Assembly (NCBI RefSeq): GCF_017592825.1
Contig: NZ_JAGFMD010000006.1
Coordinates: 1-64,000, forward strand
Reading direction: 5' to 3'
DNA length: 64,000 bases
Source: Roseivirga sp. E12
Lineage (GTDB): Bacteria > Bacteroidota > Bacteroidia > Cytophagales > Cyclobacteriaceae
Shown: positions 25,901-36,096 of the stretch, piece after piece
How the letters are laid out: each line of letters opens with the position of its first letter
Position numbering within the stretch: position 1 is the stretch's first letter
Position numbers and translations under genes: made by a program
Notes under the pieces: model-generated
Databases searched by the model: none
Told to the model about the DNA's origin: nothing
Seen by the model: only the letters and a program-made list of their open reading frames with translations

Positions 25901-28255
25901 ATGTCAAGAAAAGAAGTATCCAAGATTAATTTTAGACATGTAGGCCTAGTAGCACTGCTGTTTGTGAGTCTAGTGATACTTAAGTCATGTCAACAAAAAG
26001 AGGCCGTATCCACCGAATTCAATGTTAGTTCAGATTCATCAATCTCATCGAGCTACGTTCCGGATCAGGTAGATTTTAATTTACATGTCAGGCCATTACT
26101 CTCAGATCGTTGTTTTGCCTGTCATGGACCAGATGCTAACAAAAGGGAATCGGGGTATAGACTAGATACTGAAGAGGGAGCGTATGCCGCGCTAAAAGAT
26201 AGGCCTGATGTTTTCGGGATAGTCCCCGGAAATGCCCAATCCTCGGAAGTAGTTCACCGTATTAGTTCGGAAGATCCAGCATTGGTAATGCCGCCACCAA
26301 CTTCCAACCTGAGCCTCACTTCAACTGAAAAAGAAATACTGACAAAATGGATAGATCAAGGTGCAAAATGGAAAAAGCACTGGTCGTTCATACCCTTGGA
26401 AGAGCAAACAAGACCACAAACTGCTGAATGGGCTCAGAACGACATTGACAATTGGGTAGCACTCAAGTATGTAGAAAAAGGATTTACCCCTGCTGAAAAG
26501 GCATCCAAAGAACGGCTTTTGCGCAGAGCTAGCTTTGACCTAACTGGCTTACCTCCTTCTGACGAATTAAGAAGGGCCTTCCTTTCAGATAATGCACCGA
26601 AAGCCTTTGAAAAGGTAATCGATCAGTTGATGTCAAATCAAGCCTATGGCGAGCACATGGCCACTTCATGGCTCGATTTAGCCCGTTACTCAGACACCCA
26701 TGGCTATCAAGATGATCTCGAACGCATCATGTGGCCTTGGCGAGATTGGGTAATTAAGGCTTTCAACGAAAATATGCCTTATGACCAGTTTGTCACATGG
26801 CAATTGGCAGGCGACCTGCTACCTAATCCTACCAAAGAGCAAATTCTGGCTACTGCCTTCAACAGGAACCACAAAATCACCCAAGAAGGTGGTGTTATTC
26901 AGGAAGAGTATAGAGTGGAGTATGTGACTGATCGTGTCAATACCTTTGGGAAAGCCTTTTTAGGGCTAACGCTTGAATGTGCCAAATGCCATGATCATAA
27001 ATACGACCCTATCTCACAGAAAGAGTTCTTTAGCGTCTACTCCTTCTTTAATTCAGTTCCAGAAAAAGGCAGGATAGACTATGGTGAAATCCCTGAGCCA
27101 AAGATCAAAATTACCGATGCAGACCTCAATGGAATTCTAAGCTTTGTTAATGCATCGAACTTCAATGGTGACGACTTGAGCCTTATGGTTATGAGGGATT
27201 CGGTAAAACCAAGACCGACCTATGTCTTGAATCGAGGCCAATACGATGCACATGGAGAGCGGGTCTATCCTACTACTCCAGCTGCCGTCAACCCATTTGG
27301 CGATGAGCTTTCTAAGGATAGAATGGGACTAGCAAAATGGTTATTCGCGAAAGAAAACCCCCTAACCGCAAGGGTAGCAGTAAATAGAATTTGGCAATCA
27401 TTTTTCGGCTCGGGACTGGTTAATACGCCTGCAGACTTTGGAAATCAGGGCAGTCTCCCTTCTCACCCCGAGCTCCTAGATGACCTTGCCTATCAATTCA
27501 TGACTTCGGGTTGGAATATTCGTGACATTCAGAAGAAGATCATGCTGTCCGCAACCTATCAGCAAAGCTCCAAAGTGAGCCCAGAATTGTTGGAGAAAGA
27601 TCCTGAAAACAAGTGGCTTACTAGAGGGCCAAGGTATCGCATGACCTTCGAAATGATTCGCGACAATGTACTTGCAGTAAGTGGCCTCCTCGATCGAGAA
27701 GTTGGTGGTCCGAGTGTTAAGCCCTACCAGCCGGATGGCCTTTGGGCTGAAACTACTTCTGGAGTTGGGCTGACGAATTACATTCCCGACAAAGGAAAGT
27801 CTCTATATCGCAGAAGCTTGTATACCTTTTGGAAACGGACGGTTCCTCCACCTGCCATGATGACTTTTGATGCAGCCTCCCGAGACCTTTGCGAAGTAGA
27901 CCGCCAAAAAACCAATACACCACTTCAGGCTTTGGTGATGATGAATGACCCTCAAATATTGGAAGCGTCAAGGGTACTAGCCTACCGGGTATTGACTGAG
28001 AGAAAATCCGACTCGGACAGACTCAACTTTGCCTTCGAAAAAATCTTGGGCAGATCCCCTAGCCAACAAGAAGCTGATATATTGGATAGCTTCCTAAAGA
28101 AGGAGAGGGAACGTTTTGAACAAGCACCTGACCAGGTAGAAGCATATCTGACGGTGGGGCAATATAGACAGGAGGCACAATCGGCAGAAGTTGCAGCCTA
28201 TATGTCCATGATCAATACAATTTTTAATTTAGACGAAGCTGTTTCTAAAACCTGA
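25901..28255 (+). CDS. PSCyt1/PSD1 (DUF1549-DUF1553) cytochrome lipoprotein
   Basis: The 784-aa protein begins with a hydrophobic anchor ending LKSC (lipobox, Cys30). The PSCyt1 haem motif CFACH is at 71-75 with the family pattern RPLLSDRCFACHGPD. A second CXXCH occurs in CAKCHDHKYDPI, conserved in the DUF1549 (PSCyt2) part, and the DUF1553 (PSD1) half follows with NRIWQSFFGSGLV and TPLQALVMMNDPQ. These domains were first seen in Planctomycetes and are also common in Bacteroidota and Verrucomicrobiota. The true function is unknown; two haem sites suggest electron transfer or oxidative chemistry at the cell surface. First gene of a five-gene operon. Confidence 0.85.
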   Translation: MSRKEVSKINFRHVGLVALLFVSLVILKSCQQKEAVSTEFNVSSDSSISSSYVPDQVDFNLHVRPLLSDRCFACHGPDANKRESGYRLDTEEGAYAALKDRPDVFGIVPGNAQSSEVVHRISSEDPALVMPPPTSNLSLTSTEKEILTKWIDQGAKWKKHWSFIPLEEQTRPQTAEWAQNDIDNWVALKYVEKGFTPAEKASKERLLRRASFDLTGLPPSDELRRAFLSDNAPKAFEKVIDQLMSNQAYGEHMATSWLDLARYSDTHGYQDDLERIMWPWRDWVIKAFNENMPYDQFVTWQLAGDLLPNPTKEQILATAFNRNHKITQEGGVIQEEYRVEYVTDRVNTFGKAFLGLTLECAKCHDHKYDPISQKEFFSVYSFFNSVPEKGRIDYGEIPEPKIKITDADLNGILSFVNASNFNGDDLSLMVMRDSVKPRPTYVLNRGQYDAHGERVYPTTPAAVNPFGDELSKDRMGLAKWLFAKENPLTARVAVNRIWQSFFGSGLVNTPADFGNQGSLPSHPELLDDLAYQFMTSGWNIRDIQKKIMLSATYQQSSKVSPELLEKDPENKWLTRGPRYRMTFEMIRDNVLAVSGLLDREVGGPSVKPYQPDGLWAETTSGVGLTNYIPDKGKSLYRRSLYTFWKRTVPPPAMMTFDAASRDLCEVDRQKTNTPLQALVMMNDPQILEASRVLAYRVLTERKSDSDRLNFAFEKILGRSPSQQEADILDSFLKKERERFEQAPDQVEAYLTVGQYRQEAQSAEVAAYMSMINTIFNLDEAVSKT

Positions 28256-28256
28256 T

Positions 28257-29711
28257 ATGCATAAGGAAGAGGAAGAATTTCAGTATAACATGAATAGGCG
28301 ACACTTCCTGTCGAAGGCCAGTCTTGGTCTCGGTGGCTTAGGACTAGCTTCTCTGCTTTCTCCAAAAAGCCTACTCGGTAATAGTCGAACGCCAGGCCCA
28401 GAAGACTTTCGGCATATCGCTCCCAAAGCCAAGCGTGTCATATATCTATTTCAAAGCGGAGGCCCCTCGCAGCTCGAGCTTTTTGACTACAAGCCTACCT
28501 TAAGGCAAATGAATGGTGAGGAATTACCAGAATCAGTCAGAAACGGACAGCGCCTTACCGGCATGACATCTGGGCAAAAGAACTTTCCGCTTGCCGGCTC
28601 TATTTTCGACTTTAAGCAATATGGACAGAGTAGAGCTTGGGTAAGTGACATCATGCCTTACACTTCCAAAGTGGTAGATGAGCTATGCTTTATAAAGAGC
28701 ATGCATACCGAGGCCATTAATCACGATCCTGCGATCACCTTTTTTCAAACAGGTTCGCAGCAGCCTGGTAGGCCAAGCATGGGATCATGGCTAAGCTACG
28801 GACTGGGAAGTGACAATGATAATCTTCCAGCATTTTCGGTGCTTCTCTCAAGAGGAAGTGGACGACCCCAAGGCCAACCACTCTATTCTAGACTGTGGGG
28901 AAATGGTTTCCTAAACTCGATCCACCAAGGAGTTCAGTTCAGATCTGGCAAAGATCCCGTTCTCTATTTGAAAGACCCTAAGGGCATGTCTAAAATGGAC
29001 AGGCGTAGCATGTTGGATCATCTATCGCAATTGAATTCCATTCACTCAGCAGAATTTGGCGACCCAGAAATTAATGCCCGAATTGCTCAGTATGAACTGG
29101 CCTACAGAATGCAGACGTCCGTTCCCGAAACCATGGATATCACACAAGAGCCAGACTATATCTATAAAATGTATGGGGCGGATGTGGCACAGCCGGGGAC
29201 TTTTGCCGCCAATTGCCTTTTAGCAAGAAGGCTAGCGGAAAGAGACGTCCGCTTTATCCAACTCTATCATATGGGTTGGGATCAGCATGAGAATCTTCCT
29301 GGTGCCATTGAAAAGCAAGCCAAAGACGTAGATCAAGCATCGGCTGCCTTGGTCATGGACCTAAAACAAAGAGGAATGCTCGATGATACACTTGTGATTT
29401 GGGGTGGTGAGTTTGGCCGAACGAATTATTCCCAAGGCACACTGACAGATACTAATTATGGGCGTGATCATCACCCAAGATGCTTTACCATATGGATGGC
29501 AGGAGGAGGCATCAAGCCGGGAGTGTCCTATGGAGAAACTGACGATTTTGGATACAATATTGCCAAAGACCCGGTTCATGTACATGATTTTCAGGCCACT
29601 ATGTTGCACCTTTTAGGCATTGACCACGAACAGTTGACCTATAAATATCAAGGTAGAAGGTTTAGACTGACCGATGTAGGTGGCAGAATTATCCATGACA
29701 TTCTAGCGTAG
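28257..29711 (+). CDS. DUF1501 (sulfatase-fold) exported protein
   Basis: The 484-aa protein starts one base after the previous stop. The signal region NRRHFLSKASLGLGG resembles a twin-arginine signal (R-R-x-F-L), so Tat export is likely; a second possible start is the Met at 28290. The alkaline-phosphatase/sulfatase fold of DUF1501 is supported by GEFGRTNYSQG and DHHPRCFTIWMAGGGIKPG. DUF1501 almost always accompanies PSD1 proteins, as it does here. No substrate can be deduced. Confidence 0.85.
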   Translation: MHKEEEEFQYNMNRRHFLSKASLGLGGLGLASLLSPKSLLGNSRTPGPEDFRHIAPKAKRVIYLFQSGGPSQLELFDYKPTLRQMNGEELPESVRNGQRLTGMTSGQKNFPLAGSIFDFKQYGQSRAWVSDIMPYTSKVVDELCFIKSMHTEAINHDPAITFFQTGSQQPGRPSMGSWLSYGLGSDNDNLPAFSVLLSRGSGRPQGQPLYSRLWGNGFLNSIHQGVQFRSGKDPVLYLKDPKGMSKMDRRSMLDHLSQLNSIHSAEFGDPEINARIAQYELAYRMQTSVPETMDITQEPDYIYKMYGADVAQPGTFAANCLLARRLAERDVRFIQLYHMGWDQHENLPGAIEKQAKDVDQASAALVMDLKQRGMLDDTLVIWGGEFGRTNYSQGTLTDTNYGRDHHPRCFTIWMAGGGIKPGVSYGETDDFGYNIAKDPVHVHDFQATMLHLLGIDHEQLTYKYQGRRFRLTDVGGRIIHDILA

Positions 29712-29716
29712 TTTTG

Positions 29717-30751
29717 ATGAATCGCAGGGCATTTGTACAAAAGACTTTAACGGCATCTACGGCAATTGCAGCGATGCCCTCCCTCCTTGTGCCCAACAGC
29801 ACCGAGGAATTGATTCTTGGTCATAATTCTCATCGATATCGAATTGATACCAAGTGGGGAAAGCTCGACCCTTCCAAATATCCAGTAAAGGATTGTCATG
29901 AAATGGTTCAGGACTCCCAAGGACGAATCTTGTTACTGACGAATCACACGAAGAACAATGTGCTCGTCTATGATAAGTCTGGCAAACTGCTTAAGACATG
30001 GGGTACCGAATATCCAGGGGGACATGGGTTGACACTTTCTAAAGAAAATGGAGAAGACTTTCTATTCATTTCCGATAATGATCGTCACCAAGTGATTAAG
30101 ACCACTATAGACGGAAAAGTGGTCATGACTCTGGACTACCCAAAAGAGTCGGGGCATTATGAAAAAGCTGACCAATACATTCCAACAGAGGTAGCCATCG
30201 GTCCGAATGGCGATATCTATGTAGCCGATGGCTATGGGGCACAATGGATCACCCAGTATTCCCACAGTGGCAAGTTTGTTAGAAGCTTTGGAGGTCGAGG
30301 AGATGGACCTGAAAACCTTCAAAATGCTCATGGTATCTGTCTAGATACACGAAACTCATCCAATCCCAGTCTGATTGTATCGGCACGAGAAGAGAATGCT
30401 TTTAAACGCTATAGTCTAGCGGGCGAGTATTTGGAAACCATCCCATTGCCGGGTGCTTATGTTTGTCGTCCGGTGATTCATGGCGATTACCTCTATGCTG
30501 CAGTGCTTAAATCAAGAGCTTATGGAGACGACCCTTCTGGATTTGTTACCATTCTCGACAAGGAAAACAAAGTAGTTTCCAACCTAGCAGGTAGCACTCC
30601 AACCTATTCAAGTGGCACGCCTGATGAAATGTATCAGACGATCAAGGTCTTTATCTACCCGCACGATGTCTGCATCGATGATGATGAGAATATGTATGTT
30701 GCCCAATGGAATTCGGGTCATGTTTATCCTTATAAACTGACTAGAGTATGA
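29717..30751 (+). CDS. Exported NHL-type beta-propeller protein
   Basis: I use the ATG at 29717 rather than the TTG three bases before it. A Tat-like start (NRRAFVQKTLTASTAIAAM) is followed by a six-bladed propeller of the NHL/6-bladed type, with repeated blades (GRILLLTNHTKNNVLVYDKS, GDIYVADGYGAQWITQYSHS, ENMYVAQWNSGHVYPYKL). The family often binds or cleaves other partners, but no catalytic motif is visible. It shares a four-base overlap (ATGA) with the next gene, so translational coupling is likely. Confidence 0.75.
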   Translation: MNRRAFVQKTLTASTAIAAMPSLLVPNSTEELILGHNSHRYRIDTKWGKLDPSKYPVKDCHEMVQDSQGRILLLTNHTKNNVLVYDKSGKLLKTWGTEYPGGHGLTLSKENGEDFLFISDNDRHQVIKTTIDGKVVMTLDYPKESGHYEKADQYIPTEVAIGPNGDIYVADGYGAQWITQYSHSGKFVRSFGGRGDGPENLQNAHGICLDTRNSSNPSLIVSAREENAFKRYSLAGEYLETIPLPGAYVCRPVIHGDYLYAAVLKSRAYGDDPSGFVTILDKENKVVSNLAGSTPTYSSGTPDEMYQTIKVFIYPHDVCIDDDENMYVAQWNSGHVYPYKLTRV

Positions 30752-31533
30752 GAAGGTACTATCTAATCATACTATCCCTTATTTGTGCTTTTGCCCTCCA
30801 TGCGCAAGAATATCAATTGGCCAAGCCATTGATTAAAGTCGAGGGAGGTCCATTTTTCGAGAAGCAAGCAATGGTAGTTGCTGACTTTCGCTTGGAAGGA
30901 GCTAAGCTTTTTTATACCCTCGACAGTTCTGAGCCATCAGAAAAATCCAAACGATATAGAAAAGCCATCAAAATAAAGACTGGTAGTACATTCAAGGTCA
31001 AAGCATTCAAAGAGGGCTTCATACCTTCTGAAACCGTCACTACAGAACTGGTACAACTTAGAGAAAAAGTTGTCAGCGCAACGGTAAGTCCAGAGCCAAG
31101 CAAGACCTACGCTGGTGATGGTGCCAAAACACTAGCCGATCGGCAAGGAGGCTCATTGAATTTCAGAGATGGTAATTGGCTTGGTTATAACGAGGGACCT
31201 ATTACTATCACGTTAGACTTGGGAGAGGTTAAACCAGTAAATGAAGTCATAATCAGTACACTTACTTCTTCTGGATCTTGGATCATGCCACCGACATCAA
31301 TATCGGTTCGAGGCTCTTTCGATGGCATTCACTTTATTGGTAAGCAGGAATTAGATATTCCTCGTTTAAAACAAGAAGACCCGTCTGGTAAGGCATATTA
31401 TAAGTTATCCCTTTCAGAAGCCAAATACAGATTTATTGAGCTGGTCATTAGTCCACTTGACAAGTTGCCAAGCTGGCATCCAGGAAAAGGCAATGCAGCT
31501 TGGGTATTTTTGGACGAAATCATAATCAACTAG
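30748..31533 (+). CDS. Secreted discoidin-like protein with chitobiase-type Ig domain
   Basis: Signal peptide MRRYYLIILSLICAFALHAQ. Residues about 30-105 resemble the C-terminal Ig-like domain of beta-hexosaminidases (CHB_HEX_C: GAKLFYTLDSSEPSEKSKRY, TFKVKAFKEGF). Residues about 115-261 form an F5/8 type C/discoidin-like fold with NFRDGNWLGYNEGPITITLD and SWHPGKGNAAWVFLDEI. The same two-domain tail ends the next gene (31534-33654), so the pair derives from one duplication. Such domains commonly bind glycans. The start overlaps the previous stop by four bases. Confidence 0.75.
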   Translation: MRRYYLIILSLICAFALHAQEYQLAKPLIKVEGGPFFEKQAMVVADFRLEGAKLFYTLDSSEPSEKSKRYRKAIKIKTGSTFKVKAFKEGFIPSETVTTELVQLREKVVSATVSPEPSKTYAGDGAKTLADRQGGSLNFRDGNWLGYNEGPITITLDLGEVKPVNEVIISTLTSSGSWIMPPTSISVRGSFDGIHFIGKQELDIPRLKQEDPSGKAYYKLSLSEAKYRFIELVISPLDKLPSWHPGKGNAAWVFLDEIIIN

Positions 31534-33654
31534 ATGAACATTAAAGAAAAGCCACTTCTTATTCTTTTATGGTCGCTGAATGCCATTCTTGTGCTGCTGG
31601 TTGTTATCCCAATTTCGGAATTACCAGCAATATTTCAGTTTGTAGGACGACTGCATCCTTTAGTGCTTCACTTTCCAATTGTGCTTATCCTGGCATCGTT
31701 TCTATTCGAAGTATTAGCACACAGGGCAAACAAACCAGCATATGCTGAACCTGCATCTCTCCTCCTTTGGTTAGGAGCTTTTTCAGCGGTATTTAGTGCC
31801 ATTGCAGGCTACCTCTTATCGGTAAATGGTGGCTATGGCGGAAACACGTTTGCATTTCACCAGTGGTTTGGATTAGCCACGTCCGTTATTGCGGCCCTAT
31901 TGATTCAGATACGGGAAAATGAGGGCTTTGCAAAACTATTTATCCCGGCCTTCGGTGGTCTGACGATTCTACTCATTGTCACAGGACACTATGGTGCCTC
32001 CCTAACTCATGGTGAGGATTTCTTGACAGAAGTATTTGAAGAAAGCGCCACTTCTGCCCTAGTCGACACCGAACCCATATTCACCCAAGTCGTCAAGCCC
32101 ATTCTCGAAAGCAAATGCACGAGCTGCCATAATCCCAACAAGATCAAAGGGGGGCTTTCCCTGGCCTCAGCAGAAGAAATTATGAAGGGTGGAGAAAATG
32201 GAGCAATTCTTAAACCCGGTGATGTTTTGAATAGCACATTTACTAGTCACTTGATACTTCCGACAGAGGACAAGTTACATATGCCTCCAAAGGGAAAGGC
32301 TCAGCTAAGCAATGAAGAAATTAAGATGCTTGAGTATTGGGTAGCATCTGGCGGCTCATTCAGCCAACTAGTAAATGAGATACCTGCAGAAGACCCAGTT
32401 CAAACAATTCTAGCCGGTTACTTTACTCCAGAAGAACCATTAGATATCGATTTTGTCTCCGCTCAAACACTGTCTTCTCTTAACACCAGTAAGGTCAGTA
32501 TAAAGCAGATTGAGAATGATAAACCCTACTTAGAGGCTTATGTCGGTCAGCACGATTCGCTTCAATTAGCAGAGATAAAAAGTCTAAGAAACGTTCGAGA
32601 ACAGGTCTACTCCCTCGACCTTGGTGGAAGCCGCATTGACAAATCAATTATGAAGGAGGTGGCCAAGTTTGAGAACCTGCATCGGTTATACCTTGACAAT
32701 ACGGCAATAGATGATGCCATGATCGGTTCCTTGCGTAAACTGAAGAATTTGGAATATTTGAACCTTTACGGAACGAATATTACGCGCAAGGGAGCTGCTC
32801 AAATGCTTGGCCTAGAGAGTCTAGAAAAGCTTTATTTATGGCAGACAAAAGTGAATGCCGAAGACTTAGAAGAACTCAAATCGGATTATCCGGATGCAGT
32901 TATTAATGGAGGATCAATAGGTGATACTACCTTTGAGGAAGTTCAGCTCAACACGCCTCGCATGGTTTATGAATCGAGTTTCTTTGACGATAAAATGACG
33001 ATCACTGTTCCTTACAGCTTATCGAATACTGATATCTATTACCAGATTGGTAATGACGATCCACAAATTCTTCAGGGAAGAGAAATAGAACTTACAGCAA
33101 GTTCCAAGGTCACCGTCTATGCTAAAAAAGAAGGTTGGAAAGACAGTGAAAAAGCTGAGCAAGCCTTTATTCTCGTTAGACCCAATCGCTTCAAAAAGAA
33201 CGATCTCAAATTTGACCCAAAAGGCACCTACAAAGCAAAAGGTATCGAAACCTTGTTTGACCTTAAGAAAGGAAGTGAAAACTTCCGAGACGGGAATTGG
33301 CTTGGCTTCAATGGCGATGATATGATCGTAGATGTCGAGCTTTCGGAAACTCGCTCTTTAGAATCGGTATTCATCAGTACCTTGGATGATACAGGTTCAT
33401 GGATATTTCCTCCAACTGAATTGGAGATCTGGGGAGGAAGCACTTCTGGCAATCTCAAAAAACTCAATACCCTTTCCATTAGCTCTCCCGATGGTCCTGA
33501 GCCTAAACATATGATCATTCATGAACTGACATTTGACAAAGCAGATTTGAAGTACGTCAGGGTAATTGCAAAGAACTATGGAGACCTACCTGACTGGCAC
33601 CCAGGGAAAGATACTCCGGCATGGCTATTTATTGATGAGATTGCTTTTCAGTAG
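31534..33654 (+). CDS. DUF2231 membrane cytochrome c with LRR and discoidin-like tail
   Basis: The 706-aa protein has about five N-terminal membrane segments (DUF2231; LHPLVLHFPIVLILASFLFEV and others up to about residue 150). A PSCyt1-like haem motif CTSCH is at about 194-198 (KCTSCHNPNKIKGGLSLAS). Leucine-rich repeats follow in the middle (SLDLGGSRIDKS, LHRLYLDNTAIDD, LEYLNLYGTNITR), then a CHB_HEX_C domain and a discoidin-like domain homologous to the end of the previous protein (FRDGNWLGFNGDDMIVDVEL). It would sit in the membrane with haem and binding domains outside. It starts directly after the previous stop. Last gene of the operon. Confidence 0.8.
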   Translation: MNIKEKPLLILLWSLNAILVLLVVIPISELPAIFQFVGRLHPLVLHFPIVLILASFLFEVLAHRANKPAYAEPASLLLWLGAFSAVFSAIAGYLLSVNGGYGGNTFAFHQWFGLATSVIAALLIQIRENEGFAKLFIPAFGGLTILLIVTGHYGASLTHGEDFLTEVFEESATSALVDTEPIFTQVVKPILESKCTSCHNPNKIKGGLSLASAEEIMKGGENGAILKPGDVLNSTFTSHLILPTEDKLHMPPKGKAQLSNEEIKMLEYWVASGGSFSQLVNEIPAEDPVQTILAGYFTPEEPLDIDFVSAQTLSSLNTSKVSIKQIENDKPYLEAYVGQHDSLQLAEIKSLRNVREQVYSLDLGGSRIDKSIMKEVAKFENLHRLYLDNTAIDDAMIGSLRKLKNLEYLNLYGTNITRKGAAQMLGLESLEKLYLWQTKVNAEDLEELKSDYPDAVINGGSIGDTTFEEVQLNTPRMVYESSFFDDKMTITVPYSLSNTDIYYQIGNDDPQILQGREIELTASSKVTVYAKKEGWKDSEKAEQAFILVRPNRFKKNDLKFDPKGTYKAKGIETLFDLKKGSENFRDGNWLGFNGDDMIVDVELSETRSLESVFISTLDDTGSWIFPPTELEIWGGSTSGNLKKLNTLSISSPDGPEPKHMIIHELTFDKADLKYVRVIAKNYGDLPDWHPGKDTPAWLFIDEIAFQ

Positions 33655-33710
33655 TTATTTCCTCACCAGCTAATGATCTAGGTCCACGGCTAATACACGA
33701 CATTTTTTAG

Positions 33711-33718
33711 TACTTTTG
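33711..33718 (+). promoter_or_regulatory. prfC -7 element
   Basis: TACTTTTG matches the Bacteroidota -7 consensus TAnnTTTG, 18 bp before the prfC ATG. No convincing TTTG is seen at the -33 position, so this is a partial match. Confidence 0.4.
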
Positions 33719-33736
33719 CAGCTCAATTTAGTATCA

Positions 33737-35317
33737 ATGAGTTTAGCGCAGGAGATAGATAAAAGAAGGACTTTCGGTATTATTAGTCACCCCGATGCGG
33801 GTAAGACAACTTTGACGGAGAAGCTTCTATTATTTGGAGGTGCCATTCAAAAAGCGGGAGCTGTTAAGTCGAATAAAATCGATATGCATGCTCGTTCGGA
33901 CTGGATGGATATTGAAAAGCAAAGAGGTATCTCTGTTGCTACCTCCGTGATGGCTTTTGAGTACGAAGGGAAGCGCATTAACCTGTTAGATACGCCTGGT
34001 CACCAAGACTTTGCCGAAGATACATACAGAACGCTGACCGCAGTCGATTCGGTGATCATGGTGATTGACTGTGTGAAGGGTGTGGAGATTCAGACCGAGA
34101 AGTTGATGGAGGTTTGTAGGATGAGAAAAACTCCTGTGATCTCATTCATTAACAAACTCGACCGTGAGGGTCAAGATCCCTATGATCTATTAGATGAAAT
34201 CGAGAATAAGCTCGGTATCAATGTTCACCCTCTCAGTTGGCCCATCGGAATGGGGAAAACTTTCCAAGGGGTTTACAGTCTTTATGACAAGAGTCTACGC
34301 TTATTCAAAGCTGGCCAACAACAACTCCATGAAGAGGCTACCAAACTCGAAGATATCAACGATCCCAAACTGGTTGAATATATCGGTGAAAGCTATGCAG
34401 CACAGCTTCGCGAAGATGTCGAAATGCTTGATGATTTGTATGGCCCATTGGACAGCGATGCCTATTTAAGTGGAGACGTTGCTCCTGTGTTCTTTGGCTC
34501 TGCGGTCAACAACTTTGGCGTGAAAGAATTACTCGATGCCTTCCTAAACATTTCTCCCAGACCCATAGGTCGAATGCTGGATGAGAAGCAGGTCGAACCT
34601 GATTATAAAAACTTTACTGGTTTTGTGTTCAAGATCCACGCGAACATGGACCCTAAGCATAGAAACAGAATTGCCTTCTTAAGAATCTGCTCAGGTAAGT
34701 TTGAAAGAGGCTCGAATTATTTCCACACGCGTCAAGACAAGAAATTTAGAATATCGCAAGCCACAGCCTTTATGGCTCAGGACAAAGAGACGATTGATGA
34801 AGCCTACCCTGGTGACATTATTGGCCTCTATGACACTGGGAATTTCAAAATCGGTGACACGCTCACTGATGGTGAAGGCGGTATGTATCGTGGCATCCCT
34901 AGCTTCTCACCAGAGATTTTCAGAGAGGTAATTAACAAAGACGCCATGAAAACCAAGCAGTTGGAAAAAGGCCTTAACCAGTTGATGGATGAAGGTGTTG
35001 CGCAACTCTTTAACTTTGAACTAGGAAGCCGTAAGGCTGTTGGTGTTGTTGGTCAGTTACAGTTCGAGGTGATTCAGCACAGGCTGAAGCATGAATATGG
35101 CGCCACGGTTGAGTTTGCAGGTATGCAACTCTATAAGGCCTGCTGGATCTCGTCTAAAGACGAGAAGAAGCTCGATGAGTTTATCGCTTCTAAGCAAAGA
35201 CATATCGCTAAGGACAAAGACGGAAAGCTTGTTTTTATGGCAGAGTCTAAAGCTTGGCTCCAAATGGTTCAGGACAATTTCCCTGATATTGAATTCCACT
35301 TTACCAGCGAGTTCTAA
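33737..35317 (+). CDS. prfC: Peptide chain release factor 3
   Basis: The ATG at 33737 ([20 protein letters not shown]) is the expected start; an earlier Met would add seven unlikely residues. RF3 signatures are clear: G1 [13 protein letters not shown]3 DTPGHQDF, G4 FINKLD, and the RF3-type C-terminal domains ([28 protein letters not shown]). It is a GTPase that recycles RF1/RF2 from the ribosome. Normal length (526 aa). Its stop overlaps the start of the next gene (TAATG), so the pair is coupled. Confidence 0.97.
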   Translation: MSLAQEIDKRRTFGIISHPDAGKTTLTEKLLLFGGAIQKAGAVKSNKIDMHARSDWMDIEKQRGISVATSVMAFEYEGKRINLLDTPGHQDFAEDTYRTLTAVDSVIMVIDCVKGVEIQTEKLMEVCRMRKTPVISFINKLDREGQDPYDLLDEIENKLGINVHPLSWPIGMGKTFQGVYSLYDKSLRLFKAGQQQLHEEATKLEDINDPKLVEYIGESYAAQLREDVEMLDDLYGPLDSDAYLSGDVAPVFFGSAVNNFGVKELLDAFLNISPRPIGRMLDEKQVEPDYKNFTGFVFKIHANMDPKHRNRIAFLRICSGKFERGSNYFHTRQDKKFRISQATAFMAQDKETIDEAYPGDIIGLYDTGNFKIGDTLTDGEGGMYRGIPSFSPEIFREVINKDAMKTKQLEKGLNQLMDEGVAQLFNFELGSRKAVGVVGQLQFEVIQHRLKHEYGATVEFAGMQLYKACWISSKDEKKLDEFIASKQRHIAKDKDGKLVFMAESKAWLQMVQDNFPDIEFHFTSEF

Positions 35318-36042
35318 TGAAAAACATTGTACAACCTCTTTACGAAGACAATCATCTATTGATTGTCAATAAACCGGCTGGAATCCTCATTCAAGGAGAC
35401 TCCACTGGAGACAAACCATTAGTAGAACACTGCAAGGACTATATTAAAGAGAAGTACAATAAGCCAGGGGCTGTCTTCTTGCACCCAGTCCACCGATTAG
35501 ATCGGCCTGTAAGTGGTGTTATCGTATTTGCACGAACTTCTAAGGCTTTGGAGCGAATGAATAAAATATTCGCTACACGCAAGGTTCAGAAGACTTATTG
35601 GGCTATTGTAAAAAAGCACCCTCCACAGAAAAAGGGTAGACTAATGAGCTGGTTAGTCAAAGACCCAAAACGGAATGTTACTACTGCTTATTCTGAAGAA
35701 GTTGAAGGTGGGCAGAAAGCCGAGACAGATTTCAAAGTACTGGGTAAACTGAACAATCACTACCTGATTGAAGTGGAGCCATTGACAGGTCGACCGCATC
35801 AGATTAGAGTCCATCTCGCTGAAATGGGTTGCCCGATCAGAGGTGATCTTCGTTATGGCTTCTCTAAACCAAATCCAGACAAGAGCATTAATCTACATGC
35901 ACGTAGACTTTACTTTGAACACCCAGTGAAAAAAGAGCCTATTGTAGTTAGAGCGGGTTTACCAGGAGATCAGTTCTGGGAGCAGTTCCTTACTCTTGAA
36001 GACATCAAGGTGAAGGACAAAGACATTGACAGGCTTTACTAA
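35317..36042 (+). CDS. RluA-family pseudouridine synthase
   Basis: The 241-aa protein carries the catalytic HRLDRPVSG motif (Asp about 62) and GRPHQIRVHLAEMG, both RluA-family signatures. No S4 domain precedes it; the N-terminus (YEDNHLLIVNKPAGIL) begins directly with the catalytic fold. The target could be rRNA or tRNA (RluA, RluC-like or TruC-like); the exact target cannot be told. Its ATG overlaps the prfC stop. Confidence 0.9.
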   Translation: MKNIVQPLYEDNHLLIVNKPAGILIQGDSTGDKPLVEHCKDYIKEKYNKPGAVFLHPVHRLDRPVSGVIVFARTSKALERMNKIFATRKVQKTYWAIVKKHPPQKKGRLMSWLVKDPKRNVTTAYSEEVEGGQKAETDFKVLGKLNNHYLIEVEPLTGRPHQIRVHLAEMGCPIRGDLRYGFSKPNPDKSINLHARRLYFEHPVKKEPIVVRAGLPGDQFWEQFLTLEDIKVKDKDIDRLY

Positions 36043-36096
36043 GAGTTATTTCTAAATCCATTATCTATTCACTTTTTCACTCCTTAACTTAAGAAT

